A stretch of DNA of 64,000 bases, from contig OX335659.1 in the NCBI GenBank assembly GCA_946894095.1, forward strand, positions 7,819,501 through 7,883,500. The letters are read 5' to 3'. Source of the DNA: Incurvaria masculella. Taxonomy: Eukaryota; Arthropoda; Insecta; Lepidoptera; Incurvariidae. The notes beneath the pieces were generated by a model. The model had not been told where the DNA came from, ran no database searches, and saw only the letters and a list, made by a program, of their open reading frames with translations. Below, in pieces: positions 10,701 through 20,402 of the stretch (within the stretch, counting starts at the first letter, position 1; each line of letters starts with the position of its first letter). The position numbers were made by a program, and so were the translations under genes.

Positions 10701-11824
10701 CCAATCCTTGGGAACGTCTCCACATGGATTTTGCGGGACCTATTGAAGGAAAAACTTTTTTCATTTTGATCGATGCTTTTAGCAAGTGGGCTGAAGTTAA
10801 AGAAGTATCGTCACAGTCCTCAGCTGTCGTAATTAGAAATTTGAGAGAGATTTTCTGCACCCAGGGCTTACCATTAACTTTGGTATCAGACAACGGAACA
10901 GCTTTCACCTCAAAAGAATTTGAAGATTTTGTCAAGAGAAATAAAATCAATCATGTCAAATCACCTCCCTACCACCCATCTTCAAATGGCCAGGCAGAGA
11001 GGACAGTGCAAACGGTGAAACAAGAATTAAAAAAAATGTCTTCCGTACCATGGTCAGTCCGGCTACCTAGAATCCTTTTTCATTTGAGAACCATCCCGAG
11101 TTCAGTCACTGGACTGAGCCCTGCTGAAATGCTCAATAAGCGAAAATTCCGAACGAATCTGGATTGGTTCCACCCTCATGCTCAGACATCTAAGAGGGAC
11201 GAGCAACTATTAGGAGCGCCGCCCAACATCGGCAGGGATTTGCAAATCTATGACAAAGTCTGGTGTCGAAATTACTCTGGAGGAGCAAAATGGCTGGCTG
11301 CTACAATAACGGCCAAGAAAAGCGCAAACACATACATAGCAAAAATCGAATCTTCTGGAATTGAAACACAAAGACACATTGACCAATTACGAGCTAGAAA
11401 TGGAATCCCTATGGAAGTAGATCGGCACACTACAGAAGATATCGTGGTGAGTGAAATGGCACCTTGCATACCAGACCCTAATGTACGTACTCAAATAGTA
11501 TCAGCCGAAATACATGCACCTCCACCAGACACCCCCGAAACAAGCCTACCACCTACCCCTAATCAAGATTTATACCCTGTACATTCTCCATATGTCCCAC
11601 GGCCTCGGACTCCAGACACCCCTACCACCTCAGATCCACCTGTGAAGGATTGGGTAACTCCTCCTCGAGAACAGTGGGCTGAAATATTGGGTATTCCATT
11701 AGCAAACAAACGCCCAAGAGAGCCCACTTCGACCAACCTAAATTGGGATCTATTGTCACCTGAGAAAAAAGTTTCAAGAGTTAGAGCTGAGAAGAGAAGC
11801 CTGGATGAAGCCGAGACTGATTAA
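7715..11824 (+). CDS. Gag-Pol polyprotein of the LTR retrotransposon
   Basis: A single uninterrupted frame of 1369 codons. The N-terminal Gag region ends in two zinc knuckles, a variant CX2CX3HX4C at about 206-218 and a standard CX2CX4HX4C (CDFCKKKGHILKAC). An aspartic protease follows with DSGAG at 296-300. The reverse transcriptase has LDDIIISG with catalytic aspartates 574-575. RNase H starts near D721 (TCDASPVGVGAVLAH). The integrase has a zinc-binding motif (H941 ... C974, C977) and a D1005, D1059, E1095 triad with DD35E spacing. The last 150 residues are proline-rich and unrecognised. No stop or frameshift separates Gag from Pol, so one polyprotein is made, and Gag excess would need another mechanism. 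All visible catalytic residues are present, so it may be competent to move. Confidence 0.95.
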   Translation: MDKCITFSEYRVGKDTWKNYGLRLRSSFAANKIIDDGVKKANFLAVCGADMVEHVTSLIAPLDLEDEKVTFAIIECVLGKHHNPKPNEIMERFNFNKRTQLEGEAFNDFVAAIRKLSTHCKFPNVDNFIRDRIVAGVRDQRLQEDFLRIPELTYERALELGIAAETAKVNVASMRGTEPSEHSELIAVLKDTPPQITSTTEQPKRCYRCEGRHPAAECTFKESTCDFCKKKGHILKACKNKKWKELREKRTQGRNVNNYVHELDFGMYCLPESNTRTPPFKTMVQINGKNLEMEIDSGAGRSIISRKAFNMLGLKEDKLKKAQFSLTTWSGQPLKILGSVDIDVTHNTTTSKLPLTVIYGNGPALMGRSWFQGLGITIKKDDVHSIRDSQWGQKFGNIFSPGLGKYKGPIKIELNDKVPPRFLRARPVPFAIKEKVEKEIDRLVREGVYEPVSYSKWATPLVTVIKKDGSLRLCGDYRSTLNNAVMPDNFPLPTSNEIFSHLAGGTVFSKLDLNQAYTQLTVDEESALAQTVNTTKGLFKVKRLAFGVSAACGIFQRLMSMILAGLDGVAVLLDDIIISGKSQFEHDQRLEEILKRLLEAGLKIKDDKCCIAQERVAFLGFAIDAAGIHPLEDKVKAVREAPNPTSKVELQSFLGLLNFYERFIPNKADIVEPLHRLIEKNSIWEWSERHQEAFNKVKEVLSSDRVLTHYDLKRPLVLTCDASPVGVGAVLAHVQADGSEVPIAYGSRSLNKHERRYAQIDREALAIIFGIKKFQQYIAYREVTIVTDHKPLLGIFGRDKAIPNIISPRMLRWALILGSHNYTLVYRMGKSIGNADALSRLPLNFTGPSLEPMDIFLIDEQPLGMPNSAADIAQETKKDCILSKVFYWCKKGWPATENHEAELRPYLSKKDETSVHNECLLWGSRVVIPQKMRKPMLDALHASHCGVVRTKALARSYMWWPNIDKDIEAKVGECAVCQQLRNDPARAQNHHWLSPSNPWERLHMDFAGPIEGKTFFILIDAFSKWAEVKEVSSQSSAVVIRNLREIFCTQGLPLTLVSDNGTAFTSKEFEDFVKRNKINHVKSPPYHPSSNGQAERTVQTVKQELKKMSSVPWSVRLPRILFHLRTIPSSVTGLSPAEMLNKRKFRTNLDWFHPHAQTSKRDEQLLGAPPNIGRDLQIYDKVWCRNYSGGAKWLAATITAKKSANTYIAKIESSGIETQRHIDQLRARNGIPMEVDRHTTEDIVVSEMAPCIPDPNVRTQIVSAEIHAPPPDTPETSLPPTPNQDLYPVHSPYVPRPRTPDTPTTSDPPVKDWVTPPREQWAEILGIPLANKRPREPTSTNLNWDLLSPEKKVSRVRAEKRSLDEAETD

Positions 11825-11893
11825 TATATATACTTTTTCATTTAAGACATATTGGATATAAACTTTATATAATTAAACATAATTAATAAACTT

Positions 11894-11905
11894 TTGGGGG
11901 AGGAA
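11894..11905 (+). promoter_or_regulatory. Polypurine tract
   Basis: GGGGGAGGAA immediately precedes the 3' LTR. This is the expected plus-strand primer site for reverse transcription. Confidence 0.8.
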
Positions 11906-12057
11906 TGATATGTATCGATATTTACTCACTAAATATGTACAAATCACAACCTAAAACTGCCTGACATTAATATTGAAATAACCGCCATTTGCACAACATT
12001 TCGATACATGTCAGGCCGAACCACTTTACGTCAAGCATTCAACTTGTGTTCACTTCA
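11906..12057 (+). repeat. 3' LTR (152 bp)
   Basis: Identical in length and, by eye, in sequence to the 5' LTR. Followed by the GTAAT target duplication at 12058-12062. Confidence 0.95.
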
Positions 12058-12253
12058 GTAATATAGGCCCAAGGTTAGTTATTGGTAGGTTTTTTTTTGG
12101 TTAGGAGTTACACGTACAAAAAGATACTTCATTTTTATTTTAATTATTTAGATAGGTTACTTACCTGTTAATTATAAGGAATTACTTTGTTTTTATTTAA
12201 ATTATTAAAGGTTGTAGGTAGGTAAGTAATTAGTCCTTTTTGGGTTGTTTTGG

Positions 12254-12732
12254 TTAAGGCGCTAGGACTAGCCAACTACTCGCGCCATACAAATGCACTT
12301 TATAACAAATGTAATAATATGTAGTGAAACGCTTCAGCAAATCCAAATAGAACTCCAGACTGATAATGGATTGTTCATATTTTTTTATTCCATCATTTAT
12401 TTAAATAATAATAAAAATAAAAAAGTTAATTTTTCTCATTAGAAATCTGAAAGTAATTCGATTTCTAGATATAAGCAAAAACAGCATATATGCATAAACA
12501 AAAAAATCCATTTGCTTTTAGATTTCTACATTTAGTCAAAAAAGTTCGGAAATGGACACCGTTTCCGCAATGTATTTTGTATAGAAAAAGGAAACATACA
12601 TTAACGAAAATAATTCAATTCCTAGACAAGGAATCATATATTGTAAGAATGACACTTATAATCGTCAGACTTAGTTAGTTAACTTGGGGTGCCTCGTCTA
12701 ACTTTGCGATTTGGCTAGTACCAGGCCCTTAA
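12254..12732. mobile_element. TTAA-flanked MITE, family 2, copy 1
   Basis: About 479 bp with TTAA at 12254-12257 and 12729-12732 and imperfect terminal repeats of about 22 bp (AAGGCGCTAGGACTAGCCAA against the complement of TTGGCTAGTACCAGGCCCTT). An inverted copy lies at 29863-30338. AT-rich and non-coding. Probably a second piggyBac-type non-autonomous family (inference). Confidence 0.8.
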
Positions 12733-14569
12733 TCTATAATAATAATAAATCTGTAAGGTGTGTTCATGGAGTAAGTTGCTTTGTTTTCTAAGATACTTCG
12801 TTTGTAGACTTTATGTATGATACTAAAACTAAATTGACGATTTTTAGAAAAAGTTCTGTATGTATGTATGTTCCTCTCTCTCTTAAACCGATTAACCGAA
12901 TTAGATGAAACTTAGGACACGGACATTTAACTACCCGGGAATGAGGATAGGCTAAATAGAATTCAGTTCCGCTTACGCTAAGATTATATGTTAATGTTCC
13001 CTTACATATAAGGTCTTTATTGCTAAGGAACTACATAATCATTATGAAAGGAAGTTTCATACTTTTCATCAATGTGGACATTTTTCCACTTAAAGAACGA
13101 ACTTTTATTGCAAAATTGTCAACTAGATTTTGAATACTCCGACTCCGACTGACGCCTATCGAGTAGCTGAATTTATAGCGGGAGGTATTGCACGCTCTAC
13201 TCATGATGACCGCACACATTTTCACAACCAGAGTGCATCGACCATGTCTGCAGTTGGTTTTTTTTGGAAGGAATTTCTTTGATTCAATCTGCACTTTTAT
13301 CTGAAGGTTATGTGGTTTTACTTATCCACTTATAAAGAAAACTAAAAACTACAAGAGTACTTACTTATGCAGGGTATCATTTTAGTTTAAGTTTTAATAT
13401 AAATTTCCGCTTTATTGCTAAATGATTTGCGATGGTATAAAAAACATTTAATTGGCTAAATTTCGAACCCTATCTAACTTTTGATGCCAAATATGTTTTT
13501 AGTGATAAGAGCAATATGGTTGAATGTTTAGTCTTTGTGCTGCGTGGGTTCTGGCACATAAAAATATTAGAATTGTGTTCGCTGCATTTCTCCCCGCATG
13601 TCACAAGAGCGAACTAAGGGATTTGTTGCTTGATTCAATCCCGCCTGGAATATTACCATCACATTGAATTATTTATGGAGAGGCAATTCAAGTGTGTATA
13701 TAATATTTTTGAATAGCTGATGAAAATCTGACGGATTGGCCCGGATTTTCACAAATTTAGCCCCACTACCCAGCACAGGCACTCATGGAGCAAACACGAG
13801 AAGTTCTCACAACTAATACTTGTGAGTAGCTGTCATTATCCATATTGAAAAAAAAAAAAATTACAGCTTTCGTTGCGAGAACTTCTTGTTCTTCGCTTCC
13901 TGGGTTGACCCCCGCACTAGGTTTAATTAAGTTACCGTTATATTAAGTAACCCAAAATGGTTATTTAGTTATAAGCGAACAGACAAAAATACAGGCACCA
14001 GACTATTGAATTTTATAAAGAGTTACTGATGTGGGATTAGTAATATTTATGAATGTACCAATGAAGTTGCACTGGCACCTTCTTTATTTTAACAATGAAA
14101 TAAAAAGAAAACAGCTCTATCGAGTCACAATATTAGATAATGTTGCTAATAGATTGTTCATACAATAGCCAGATTAGTTCCATTACACTAATCAGGTTAA
14201 CACTACATATTTACACATGACGGTTTAGCTTCAGCGGTTAGAGAGTTTGAGCAAGGTCGAGTTGGAAATGATTGCGTGACTTCGCATTCCAATAAAATAA
14301 ATCGCACACATAGGTATTTAGAATTTTTAATCAGTTTAATAAATAGTATTAAGTATTATTTCACAACATTCAACCGATTAACATTATGGTTTCTTGTGAC
14401 AAATAGCCTCAAAATCACTTTGGGAATTGAATTACGCACAATCTTCACACATTACAGGCTTAAGGTTCAGATGCTAGCACCTGCCCTAACCACTTCAGTA
14501 AATTATGTACAAGCGACAGAAAAATTAAATTTCTCTCAAGCACAAAACATTTACAAATTTAATTAACAA
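12733..14569. other. Spacer before the Atg4 3' end, repeat fragments
   Basis: No gene is seen. The stretch at 12840-12990 (GTATGTATGTATGTTCC, CTTAAACCGATTAACCGAATT) resembles common lepidopteran repeat sequence. An inverted-repeat pair lies at 13786-13905. The last few hundred bases should be the Atg4 3' UTR, but no convincing minus-strand AATAAA is visible next to the stop. Confidence 0.35.
13786..13905. repeat. Imperfect inverted repeat
   Basis: CACGAGAAGTTCTCACAA on the left pairs with TTGCGAGAACTTCTTGTTC on the right across about 50 bp that includes a 13-A run. It could be a decayed MITE. No matching copy was seen in the window. Confidence 0.45.
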
Positions 14570-16036
14570 CTAAACTAAAACAAATTCCTCAGATTCAATG
14601 TCAGTATCACTATCGTTCACGTTAGGGGTTACCCAGTTCTGTTCAGTCTCGTAGATAGAGAAGCGTATATTGGGAGGGTTGGCCATTTCCCGGCGGGCGC
14701 CCTCAACGATGCTGAACATGGGGTATTCTCTATTAGCGGCGACACCTTGGGGAACTAGAAATGGCGTGATGTGAGCTGTAAAACTGTTGAACTGTTCTCT
14801 TGTGGGGATGTAGAAGCCAATGCAGCAAGAAGGGTCCATTTTGTTGATGGGCATCTTGCGTGGTGAGCGGCAGTGAAAAGTAGAAAGTGGAAAGTTAGTC
14901 TGCCAGACATCAACCATCTCTTGGCAGTAGTGTGGATCCAAATGTATGAGTTTGTCGTCCTGATATCCAACAAAGTATAGCGAGTGCTTGGGCCGGCCGC
15001 CGATTATGCCGATGCAACAGTCGAGTGTGAGTAGTGACGTGAGACATGGCCCGTATATAGGGTTGAGCTTGTCTGTACCAAGCTTTACAGGAACTAAAAG
15101 TACTAAAGACTTCCATGACCCGTCAGGTTTGCAACACTGAGCGGCCACATCCTGCGTGTACACGGTCGAGTCCTGCGCGACATACAGCTCCAGATTGTCA
15201 AACTCGTAATTCTCGAGTGAGGCGGCTGCCAAAACAGAGCGTAGACAATGCGCAACCGATGCTGGCCCATACCAGTCGCCCGGCTTTTTGCCCAGGTTCG
15301 CACCGAGACGTACCATCTGGTGGATAGAGAAAGGACTATTGGCGGAGGGTTTGTCTCCAAACCATTTGATGATCATGCGATGGCAACATTCTTCTTGGTA
15401 GTCGCGTGCATTAAATATAGGTTGGTCAGAAGCGTAGCGCCATGCTCGACCTAGAAAGTGCACCACAAGCGCCTGCGCCAACAACATCTGCCCACTGCGT
15501 AACATGCAGCCCCAGCCACAGTCAGTGGTGAGAGTTGAACCTGGAACGGCCGGAAACTCACGACGATACGTCATCCAGATTTTACTGATAAAGTCGGACT
15601 TAAATCCTTCGATTCCCTCGCCGTCTATCTGGTCAAGTTGCTGAACGGTGGCCTCGGTGCCCAGCTCGGTGGAAGACTCGATGGATCCGGTGGGACTGAG
15701 CTTGCGATGGTAGCATCTACCAAGTAGCCATACGGGTGACTCTTTCGAAAAATTTGTTTTGAGTTTTACAGTCCAGCCGAACTTAACATTGTTCCACATT
15801 GAGAGCAGTCGTGACTCCACTTTACCCTTTATGTCGAGTGCGTCATCACGTCCCGGTCCTTCGGCCGCTGCAGTGGCGACCGGCTGGTCCGCCTGAATGC
15901 CCATTCTAAAGCTGTCGTAGGGCAAAGCCCGGCTTCCTTCCGGCTTGGGAGGCCCAGTTTCACCGTTTCTGCGGTCAGCACAGATTTTAGACTTTTTGGT
16001 ATCACCATTCGGCAGGAAACTGTTGAAAGAACTCAT
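14570..16036 (-). CDS. Atg4: Cysteine protease ATG4 (C/D-like), intronless
   Basis: Cytosolic peptidase family C54 that cleaves Atg8/LC3 proteins before lipidation and delipidates them later in autophagy. It is a single frame of 488 codons with no intron. After a variable first 70 residues come SMWNNVKFGWTVK (79-91) and FSKESPVWLLGRCYH (96-110), a pattern typical of vertebrate ATG4C/ATG4D and fly Atg4b. The catalytic cysteine is C177 in TDCGWGCMLRSGQ, and the Asp-His pair is D367 and H369 in HLDPHYCQ, after GGRPKHSLYFVGYQ. The C-terminus EEFVLV fits an Atg8-interacting motif (F-x-x-V) after acidic residues. The ATG at 16034-16036 is the first in frame before the conserved region. The lack of introns contrasts with the other host genes here. 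Confidence 0.94.
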   Translation of the reverse strand: MSSFNSFLPNGDTKKSKICADRRNGETGPPKPEGSRALPYDSFRMGIQADQPVATAAAEGPGRDDALDIKGKVESRLLSMWNNVKFGWTVKLKTNFSKESPVWLLGRCYHRKLSPTGSIESSTELGTEATVQQLDQIDGEGIEGFKSDFISKIWMTYRREFPAVPGSTLTTDCGWGCMLRSGQMLLAQALVVHFLGRAWRYASDQPIFNARDYQEECCHRMIIKWFGDKPSANSPFSIHQMVRLGANLGKKPGDWYGPASVAHCLRSVLAAASLENYEFDNLELYVAQDSTVYTQDVAAQCCKPDGSWKSLVLLVPVKLGTDKLNPIYGPCLTSLLTLDCCIGIIGGRPKHSLYFVGYQDDKLIHLDPHYCQEMVDVWQTNFPLSTFHCRSPRKMPINKMDPSCCIGFYIPTREQFNSFTAHITPFLVPQGVAANREYPMFSIVEGARREMANPPNIRFSIYETEQNWVTPNVNDSDTDIESEEFVLV

Positions 16037-16444
16037 ATTACCTTACCTCGGTAATTGGTTGTATCAAATCATCTCCACCAAAGGCGACCCCGTCTGTGGT
16101 TCTTCGGTGTCGTAAACTGATAGGAATGACAGGAATTACATTGTATTTTACAGTACAGCAAAGACGTGACCAATATATTGGTAAAACCATTTGGTTTCTG
16201 TTTTGCGGTTTTGCAATACCTACTGGAGAATGGAGAATGACATCTGTCACTTTTAGTTTTTTCTCTTTTTCCTTAGGGAAAGGCAAAATCTTGCGCCTTC
16301 TCTTTCGTACAATCTGCGATATTCAAATCCTGTATAACCTTAAACGAAATTAGTCACAGATGAAAGTGAGCTCTCGCCTGACGTCATCAAATATCAAATG
16401 TTATGTAAGTGTTGTCGCATTCTAATTTGAATACTTAGAAAGGG

Positions 16445-16622
16445 ACAACACTAGGGTGAGTCGTGGCTGTCATAACAAGTTGGAATCTCATGAGTAGACC
16501 CTTGAACTAATTTGAGCAGCGTTCATTCGCCTGTAATTCACAGTCATCTGTGACTCACCAGTGAGTCGCAAAACTTTCGTACTCATGAAAGGACAGCCAC
16601 GAATCACCCTATAGTGTTGTAT
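16445..16622. mobile_element. Short TIR element (about 178 bp) upstream of Atg4
   Basis: ACAACACTAGGGTGAGTCG and GTGGCTGTC on the left match the complement of the right end (GACAGCCACGAATCACC, TATAGTGTTGT) with small gaps, giving terminal repeats of about 27 bp. No coding capacity; MITE-like. It lies about 400 bp upstream of the Atg4 start. Confidence 0.7.
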
Positions 16623-16699
16623 ATAGCATTTTTTTCTCTGCAGGATAGTTATGGAAAACACAATGAATATATCGCCATATTCAACCAGAGGGTCACTGC

Positions 16700-16940
16700 G
16701 CGGTGGTGTATGTATGTAGAACCCTTTGGCTTCCGGGCTAATTACCGGGAACTACTATTCAAGTAGCGAGTTCAAGAAAAAAATCGGTCTCAATACTTTT
16801 AATATGAAAGTGCCTAAATCATGAGTGAATAACATAGTTAAAATTATAATTTAAATGGGACCACACGGGAAGCACCAGCTTTCAAATAAAAAATAATCAT
16901 CAAAATCGGTTCACCCAGTTCTGAAGTAACAAACATTAAA
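16700..16940 (+). repeat. Lepidopteran dispersed repeat fragment
   Basis: Contains GGGACCACACGGGAAGCACC, AATCATCAAAATCGGTTCAC and CCAGTTCTGAAGTAACAAAC. From memory these are widespread in moth and butterfly genomes. No element boundaries are visible. Confidence 0.45.
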
Positions 16941-18556
16941 AAGTCGGTTAATAAGTACATACTCTTTCCGCTCTCGATTTGATATTTGGAGAAATTAATG
17001 GAGGATTAAAAAACATGTGAAGTAAAATTACGACTGTGTTGAAGTTGTTACTACAAAAAAATCTATCCAAATATATTTCTTCGTTATTTTTGCTTAACAT
17101 GATAGATAACCAAATTAGCCGCCCAACCATGTGCCTAGATTGCTTGGATGGCACAGGCATTGCAAAAAAAAAATTGTGAAATATTTTCATGATCCTCGAC
17201 AGTGTTGCACGTGAAAATACCATGATAATTAATATTTATTTATTTTATAAGATTATATTTTTTTTCTGATTTTTTTCATACACTTGGCACTCCTACATTT
17301 AAGCACATTTAGGTTTAGTTTATCACAATTCATATTCAGATCGAACACAATTTTCATGCTCACCAAAATTTCATAACAATTTATGAGAGTACCTAAATAG
17401 GAAAAAATATCTCACCGGGCGTGATTAGTATTATGTATACTAGGGTAAACCGTCCAGTGAATGAAAGGTTAAGGATTTTTCCCACTTTAATAATAGTTTT
17501 TGGTATGATGTAATGACTCTGGTATAATCTAAGATTCGTTTTTGTAATCCTTGGTTAGTACGTTGATATATCCGGTCTAGATGTTAATTAATTAATTAAT
17601 ATATGAGAAATGATCCAAATAACCAGTTAATGAACACTATTTCTAGTCAATGAACACGACAATACCCAGTCAGTGAACATTTATTTATGCTATGCGTGTG
17701 CCTGGTGCTTTTTCAGACTACTAGGCGCGCATTTTATCGATATCTTTTTATATGACCAATTGATACAAAACTAAATGAGTTTTAAAAACTGAATTGTCAT
17801 GCATGAATGTATGAAAACCGTTACACTGGATCATCGGCCGTGCATGTTGCAACAGGCGGCTAAGCAATAATATCAAGTTGTCGTACTAACAGCCGACACA
17901 TGTGTATGATAATATGTTTAAAATACTCACTCTGTTTCTAATACCGTGTATGTTGCAAGAGGCGGCTAAGAATAAAAACATCTGGTCATGTTAATAGGAG
18001 ACATGTTTGTACGTAATTATGTCTGAAATAATCACACTGTATGATTTTTGTGCATGTATGTGGGATACATGTATACTCTCTTTTAATTCGTACACCACTG
18101 TAAGGGACTATACTGGAGGATAAAATAAGCAAAAAATATCAGTGACCTGCATATTTTAGTCAATTGTCTTGCAGTTAGAGATTGCAGAGAGAGAAGTAAA
18201 ATAAAACATGTTTAACAAAAACACAAATAAAACGGTCGCTTATTTGATTTATTAGACACATTAGATCTAAGTATGTATTTCATAATTGTGGGCGGAAAAA
18301 TATGTTATGTAAGCCCATGAAGTTTCTTTGCGGGTTCTTCTTTACTGGGTTGATCGAATCCGCGGATCTTTGTGACGTAACTTGGTGTAGTTTGACTACC
18401 AAAAAGTTTAAATAAAAAATGAAATTGAGCAATCCTTTGAGCTCTTGTACCGCCCGGTTTCGCCCCCTGCCGCCAAATCGATAACATACTAAAGAAAAAA
18501 ACACACAACATCTAAATAAATACATTTCCTTTTACAATAGTTCGAAACCCATATTC
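16941..18556. other. Spacer with degenerate short repeats
   Basis: No gene is seen. Short near-repeats of the type CAGT(T/C)AATGAACA recur at 17440-17690. A two-copy block (TGCAACAGGCGGCTAAG near 17850 and TGCAAGAGGCGGCTAAG near 17955, each followed by ACATGT and AATAATATGT-type words) suggests an old tandem duplication of about 110 bp. Confidence 0.4.
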
Positions 18557-18705
18557 CCCGCTTACTAGGTGGTATGGTTAAGTCCGCCTGGATTGGAACA
18601 GTTGATCGAAACGGCAATGAATCATTGTCCATCATAAAGGGAAGGTCCTGGCATGGCACCTAATTCCTTCGGGAATACAGTATTGGGCACTGATCAAAGA
18701 AAGGA
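18557..18705 (+). mobile_element. SINE body fragment
   Basis: CTTACTAGGTGGTATGGTTA, CGAAACGGCAATGAATCATTG, GGAAGGTCCTGGCATGGCAC and CTAATTCCTTCGGGAAT match the body shared by SINE copies at 33056, 39190, 46358 and 52040. Head missing. Confidence 0.75.
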
Positions 18706-20402
18706 GGAGATTTGTTATGTAGCGCGCCAGCAACGAGACCCGCTGTCTCCATTTTTGCTACGACCACAAACCCAGCTTATTCGTACAAGCCTCACGCACA
18801 CGCCGTCGTAAACATATTGCATGGTTTCCATAGGTGGGAACTGGCTCTTTCAATCAGGCACTGACTGGAATTCTTTCAAATCAGGCACTGAGTAGTATGT
18901 GAGAGTTTGTACATTTTGCTCTCGTATACTTCCTCAGTTGGATTTCGAAAGTATACTATACCGGCGCTATGCTTACCTACTATACAACTAAGCCACTCTA
19001 AAATGTTCACGTTTCTTGGTTTAATGGTTCTAGAGATTTCTTGTGTCATTTGAAAACTCGTCCATTTTTGCCTTTAAGGGGGTAAAATATAATTTCAAAA
19101 AGCCTTTGCGATACGAATCTTCGCGAAAATCGCGCGATGAATACGATTATGAAAAGTCGGGTGATTACGCCTACAGCTAGGATGGGGCGTGGTGGTTCCT
19201 ACACTTATGTATAGAAGCGAGACTTGAGTGTGGCAGAAAAGGCACGAATGTAGAATACAATGTAATAGAAATCCGATCCGATCCGAATTGACACATTTCA
19301 GACACTGTAAACTCATAGTACGTCAGCAGATGCATCTGTCTCCGTGATGCAATTACTGAACTGATTACTATATTGGCAATTGCAACAAGAGTCTTGTTTA
19401 GTGCAGCACGCTGGGCTTCGCTTCCTGAGCTAGAGGTTCGTGGTCCGCGCCGCATTACGTTCCAGTTTAACTAAATATAAATCACTTCTTCACCCTATTC
19501 ACATCTCTTTACCATACAGTGCTACTTCTGCGACCATACAACTCTGGAAATGTCATTGTCGGCATTCAAGGGTCATGTGAGCCAGAAAAACGTGGACTAG
19601 AACCTAAAACCGTCATGCAACTGATTGAGGAAAAGGTAAAGGCCACCAGAACAGGCGAAGCCGTGTAAGCTGTGTGATACTTAGAAGTTGAAAACATGTG
19701 TTAAAAATGACCACAGCATTGATGACCTGACTTGAAAAATAATCATTCAAGCGCAAGGCATTTGCGATAGTGGTTCTGAAATCACTGCTAGTGACGGAAC
19801 TGACATGTACCAACATAATTTTTCAGACGAAGGGCCTCCAGCAAGGGCGCCGCCGTTCTCAATTAAAGGAGTCAAACCACTATAGCACTTAAAATTAAAG
19901 CAAATTATAAAGTAATTTAACATTGGAGAGAATAGCAGGTATACAATTAATTTATAAAAACCCAAAATATTTTATTTGAGTGTACCCGAGCAGACAGCTT
20001 CCCCCACATCCGTGGCGATATCGATATCTATTATTTATTCTGGGGCGATACCTCTAGCAGACAACGGAATGATATTTACTCAGTTTGAAGGTAGCATGTA
20101 GACATAATTATTCACAAATGTGTCACTATACTCAGTGGTCGTGACGTGAACTAGTCGTGAAATAATTAAATAGCAGAAAATATTAATAATATGTACATTT
20201 TAATAAATTTGAATAAATGCATAATACTAGTTAGACTACATTTAAATTCAACAGACTGTGAATAATTCGTATACAGTAAATCGGCCGCAACGAATTCGTT
20301 ACGATAGCTGCAGGTTTTATGTACATTATATTTTGCACCACGAGTTTAGTCTCATCTTCTCAGAGCATCTTGACTCAAAAATTATCAAATAAAAATATAA
20401 CA
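18706..20402. other. Spacer before the UGT locus
   Basis: No gene or recognised repeat. The final few hundred bases would hold the promoter and 5' UTR of the first UGT cassette. Confidence 0.3.

Larger units (their letters stand above)
7213..12057 (+). mobile_element. Complete Ty3/Gypsy-type LTR retrotransposon
   Basis: A 4845-bp element bounded by identical 152-bp LTRs of the form TGATATG...CACTTCA and by a 5-bp target duplication GTAAT (7208-7212 and 12058-12062). It contains a primer site, one long gag-pol frame and a polypurine tract, and no envelope frame. PR, RT, RNase H, IN is the Ty3/Gypsy order. The LTRs show no difference by eye, so the insertion is recent. Its source clade within Gypsy is not determined. 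Confidence 0.96.
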
